The notes under the pieces were generated by a model. The model searched no databases and was not told the origin of the DNA. It saw only the letters and a program-made list of their open reading frames with translations. From assembly GCA_020723365.1 (NCBI GenBank), contig DYJB01000070.1, positions 4,125 through 12,988 on the forward strand: a DNA stretch of 8,864 nucleotides, written 5' to 3'. A program made the position numbers and the translations under genes. This document shows, piece by piece, positions 7,386 to 8,864 of this stretch. Every line of letters begins with the position of its first letter. Within the stretch, counting starts at the first letter, position 1. The DNA is from Candidatus Aquidulcis sp. (GTDB lineage: Bacteria > Chloroflexota > Anaerolineae > Anaerolineales > E44-bin32).

Positions 7386-7931
7386 CCCTTCGTCCCCGGT
7401 ACTTCGCGGGGTCGTGGCTGGGCCCTCGTTCCTCCGGATGCTTCTCATCCCCACCTGCCTGTCGGGATCGCTTCGTGTCTTGCGCATGGCTGGCAGCCGC
7501 GGTCTCGCTGCGCCCGGTCCGGGAGGCGTGTGCGCCCACCCGGACGATCCATCAGACCCCCGGCACCGTGTGCGACAAGTCTAGCGCAGGTTTGCCGCCA
7601 GGACAGCCGCCACGCGGAGCGGGAGGGCAGGGCAATGCAGGGTGCAGGAACCAGGCCGTTCCGCCGGACGGACGACTGCCGTACATCTGAGCCCGTGGTG
7701 CGGGTCCGGCACCGGCGAACGACGACGGCTCTCGAGCGCGCACGCAGACGGCGGGCGGGGATCGGGGCGGCGCCTCGGATCGCCGGTGCACCTGGCGCAA
7801 CCCGCTCTTGGGGACCGGCCTGGCGACCGGGAGATGAGCTTGGGAAGGCGCACCGCTCTGGCAGGCAGCAGTCCAGGTACACCAGCTCGCCCGCCATCGC
7901 GGCCGGGCCTCTCACGCGTTGGCGGACTCGA
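7386..7931. other. Intergenic region without a convincing gene
   Basis: About 545 bases lie between two glycosyltransferase genes of the same orientation. Frames that stay open here on either strand translate to Arg/Pro/Ser-rich sequence with no recognisable family, typical of non-coding GC-rich DNA. I found no tRNA T-arm, no insertion-sequence remnant and no intrinsic terminator with a T-run. It contains one strong hairpin (7517-7545) and presumably the promoter of the downstream operon. No clear -35/-10 pair stands out; the best minus-strand candidate, TAGACT near 7579-7584, has no good -35 box. Confidence 0.6.
7517..7545. other. Strong hairpin in the leader of the glycosyltransferase operon
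   Basis: Arms GTCCGGG (7517-7523) and CCCGGAC (7539-7545) pair perfectly. Inside them GGCG (7525-7528) pairs with CGCC (7533-7536) around a TGTG loop, leaving a 1-by-2 internal bulge. That gives eleven base pairs, nearly all G-C. No T-run follows on either strand, so it is not a classic intrinsic terminator. It lies 131 bases before the chosen ATG at 7385, where it could be an mRNA leader structure, an operator-like dyad or a chance product of GC-rich sequence. Confidence 0.45.
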
Positions 7932-8864
7932 TCAGGGAAGGACCTCGAGCAGGCGGTAGACCGCCGTGCCGTTGTCCCCGATCCCATCCACGATCTGGCT
8001 GCCCGGTGTCGCCTGCCGGATGAACTCCAGCTCTGCATAGCGCGAGGGGAGCGCCATCACGAACGCGGGAGGAGTGAGGGCGGGGATCTCCTCCGGCCGG
8101 CGGATCGGATCCTTCACATCGACCCAGGCCACGTCCCCGGCCAGGTACCGGAGCTGACCAAGCGTGCCGTGATCGATCCACTCGTCGACCAGGAAGTAGC
8201 CGCACAGGGGATGGGGCAGGCCGGCCAGGTGGCGCCCCGCCAGCGTGCCGATCTCGGCGGGCGGGTCCCAGTAGGCGTGACGCGGCAGCGCCCAGAACAG
8301 AAGCCGGTTCACGCTCAAGGCGCCAAGCACGAGGGCCAGGACGATGATCGCTGCGCTGGCGTGCCAGGCAAAGGTGGGGAAGCGCCTGCGCACGATCGCG
8401 CCCACTTCGTCAAGCGGCAGCGCGCACAGGATGGCGCAGTGGGGGGCGGCGAAGAGCAGGCGCTGGCTGGTGGGAGCGTCGCGGCTCAAGGCGCCGGTGG
8501 CGATGGTCCCCGCCAGACCGAGAAGCAGCGTCGCCGAGCGGGGATCCCGCCAGCGCGCGGCACACATCACCAGGCCGGCGAGGAACAGCAGCGCCTGAAC
8601 CGGCATCAGCATGGGCGCCCCAGGACCGTAGAAGCCGATCATCGGCATGACGACGATCCCAAGGGCGGTCCGTGCCGCCTGCTGGGCGACGAGCGCTGGC
8701 GTCACGGGACCCTCGAAGTTCAGGGCGACGCGCACTAGCGGCGCACTCCAGGCCTCGGGATAGCGCAGGTAGAACAGGACGAGAGGCAGACACACGCTCA
8801 TGGCCACCAAGGCGACGGTGGCCAGCTCAGCCACGCCCGGCCGATGGGGCGGCCACAGGCGCAG
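7932..8864 (-). CDS. GT39-like membrane glycosyltransferase, C-terminal part (5' end outside window)
   Basis: The frame stays open to the window edge, reading LRLWPPHRPG before a GTG at 8832-8834. That GTG is not taken as the start, because the sequence on both sides lines up with the interior of the 656-residue paralogue at 3037-5007 (around its residues 330-380). About 330 N-terminal residues, including the expected acidic catalytic pair, should lie upstream. The visible 310 residues hold several membrane helices, the motif APTSQRLLFAAPHC (matching APNSQRLLYLAPAL in the paralogue) and a soluble C-terminal module beginning CGYFLVDEWIDHG and ending TAVYRLLEVLP. The role is inferred to be extracytoplasmic transfer of lipid-linked sugars. 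It is followed by a 545-base gap, so it may be transcribed separately from the next gene. Confidence 0.75.
   Translation of the reverse strand: MRLWPPHRPGVAELATVALVAMSVCLPLVLFYLRYPEAWSAPLVRVALNFEGPVTPALVAQQAARTALGIVVMPMIGFYGPGAPMLMPVQALLFLAGLVMCAARWRDPRSATLLLGLAGTIATGALSRDAPTSQRLLFAAPHCAILCALPLDEVGAIVRRRFPTFAWHASAAIIVLALVLGALSVNRLLFWALPRHAYWDPPAEIGTLAGRHLAGLPHPLCGYFLVDEWIDHGTLGQLRYLAGDVAWVDVKDPIRRPEEIPALTPPAFVMALPSRYAELEFIRQATPGSQIVDGIGDNGTAVYRLLEVLP

Noticed and set aside
7801..7830. Repeated GACCGG in the gap, considered as a regulator site
   Set aside because: Six bases repeated twice is expected by chance in such GC-rich DNA, and nothing else supports a site.
7889..7908. Inverted repeat just after the partial glycosyltransferase stop, considered as a terminator
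   Set aside because: Only five plus two pairs with a bulge, and no T-run follows on the minus strand.
7445..8038. 197-residue minus-strand open frame in the gap
   Set aside because: It overlaps the end of the partial glycosyltransferase in another frame and is Arg/Ser/Pro-rich without similarity to any family I know.
7380..8738. 452-residue plus-strand open frame across the intergenic gap
   Set aside because: Half of it is antisense to the partial glycosyltransferase and the rest is Arg/Pro-rich with no recognisable family or Shine-Dalgarno.

Overview
The window is GC-rich and looks like bacterial chromosome. Every gene I can support lies on the minus strand, read from high to low coordinates. 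The gene mix suggests an environmental bacterium, possibly Chloroflexota (Anaerolineae-like): several divergent GT39-type membrane glycosyltransferases, a propionyl-CoA-type carboxyltransferase subunit, an MDR dehydrogenase, and GTG/TTG starts. That assignment is an inference from general familiarity with such proteins; no marker gene is present. I see no rRNA, tRNA, CRISPR array, insertion sequence or phage gene.

Layout in transcription order. (1) 8864-7932: the C-terminal part of a GT39-like polytopic glycosyltransferase whose 5' end lies beyond the window. (2) 7931-7386: about 545 bases with no convincing gene, containing one strong hairpin. (3) 7385-5034: a second GT39-like enzyme with an N-terminal membrane anchor, a Pro/Ala/Arg-rich linker and a C-terminal beta-rich, discoidin-like domain. 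(4) 5007-3037: a third GT39-like enzyme with about four extra N-terminal membrane helices. (5) 3012-1978: a zinc-binding-type MDR oxidoreductase starting at TTG behind a strong Shine-Dalgarno. (6) About 1991-1584: a small four-helix membrane protein of unknown function. (7) 1587-46: the carboxyltransferase (beta) subunit of a propionyl-CoA-type carboxylase. (8) 65-1: possibly the first codons of a further gene.

Genes 3 to 7 are separated by 24-26 bases or overlap, so they could form one transcript. The 4-base ATGA overlap between the small membrane protein and pccB suggests translational coupling. Functionally the window has two halves. The upstream half is cell-envelope glycosylation: lipid-linked sugar-dependent transferases acting outside the cytoplasmic membrane. 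The downstream half is central carbon and acyl-CoA metabolism. Nothing in the sequence shows that the two halves share a pathway.

The most interesting features are the domain architectures of the three glycosyltransferases. They share a soluble extracytoplasmic C-terminal module but carry different appendages. The unrecognised small membrane protein translationally coupled to pccB is also notable. I did not find a clear novel defence or mobile system.
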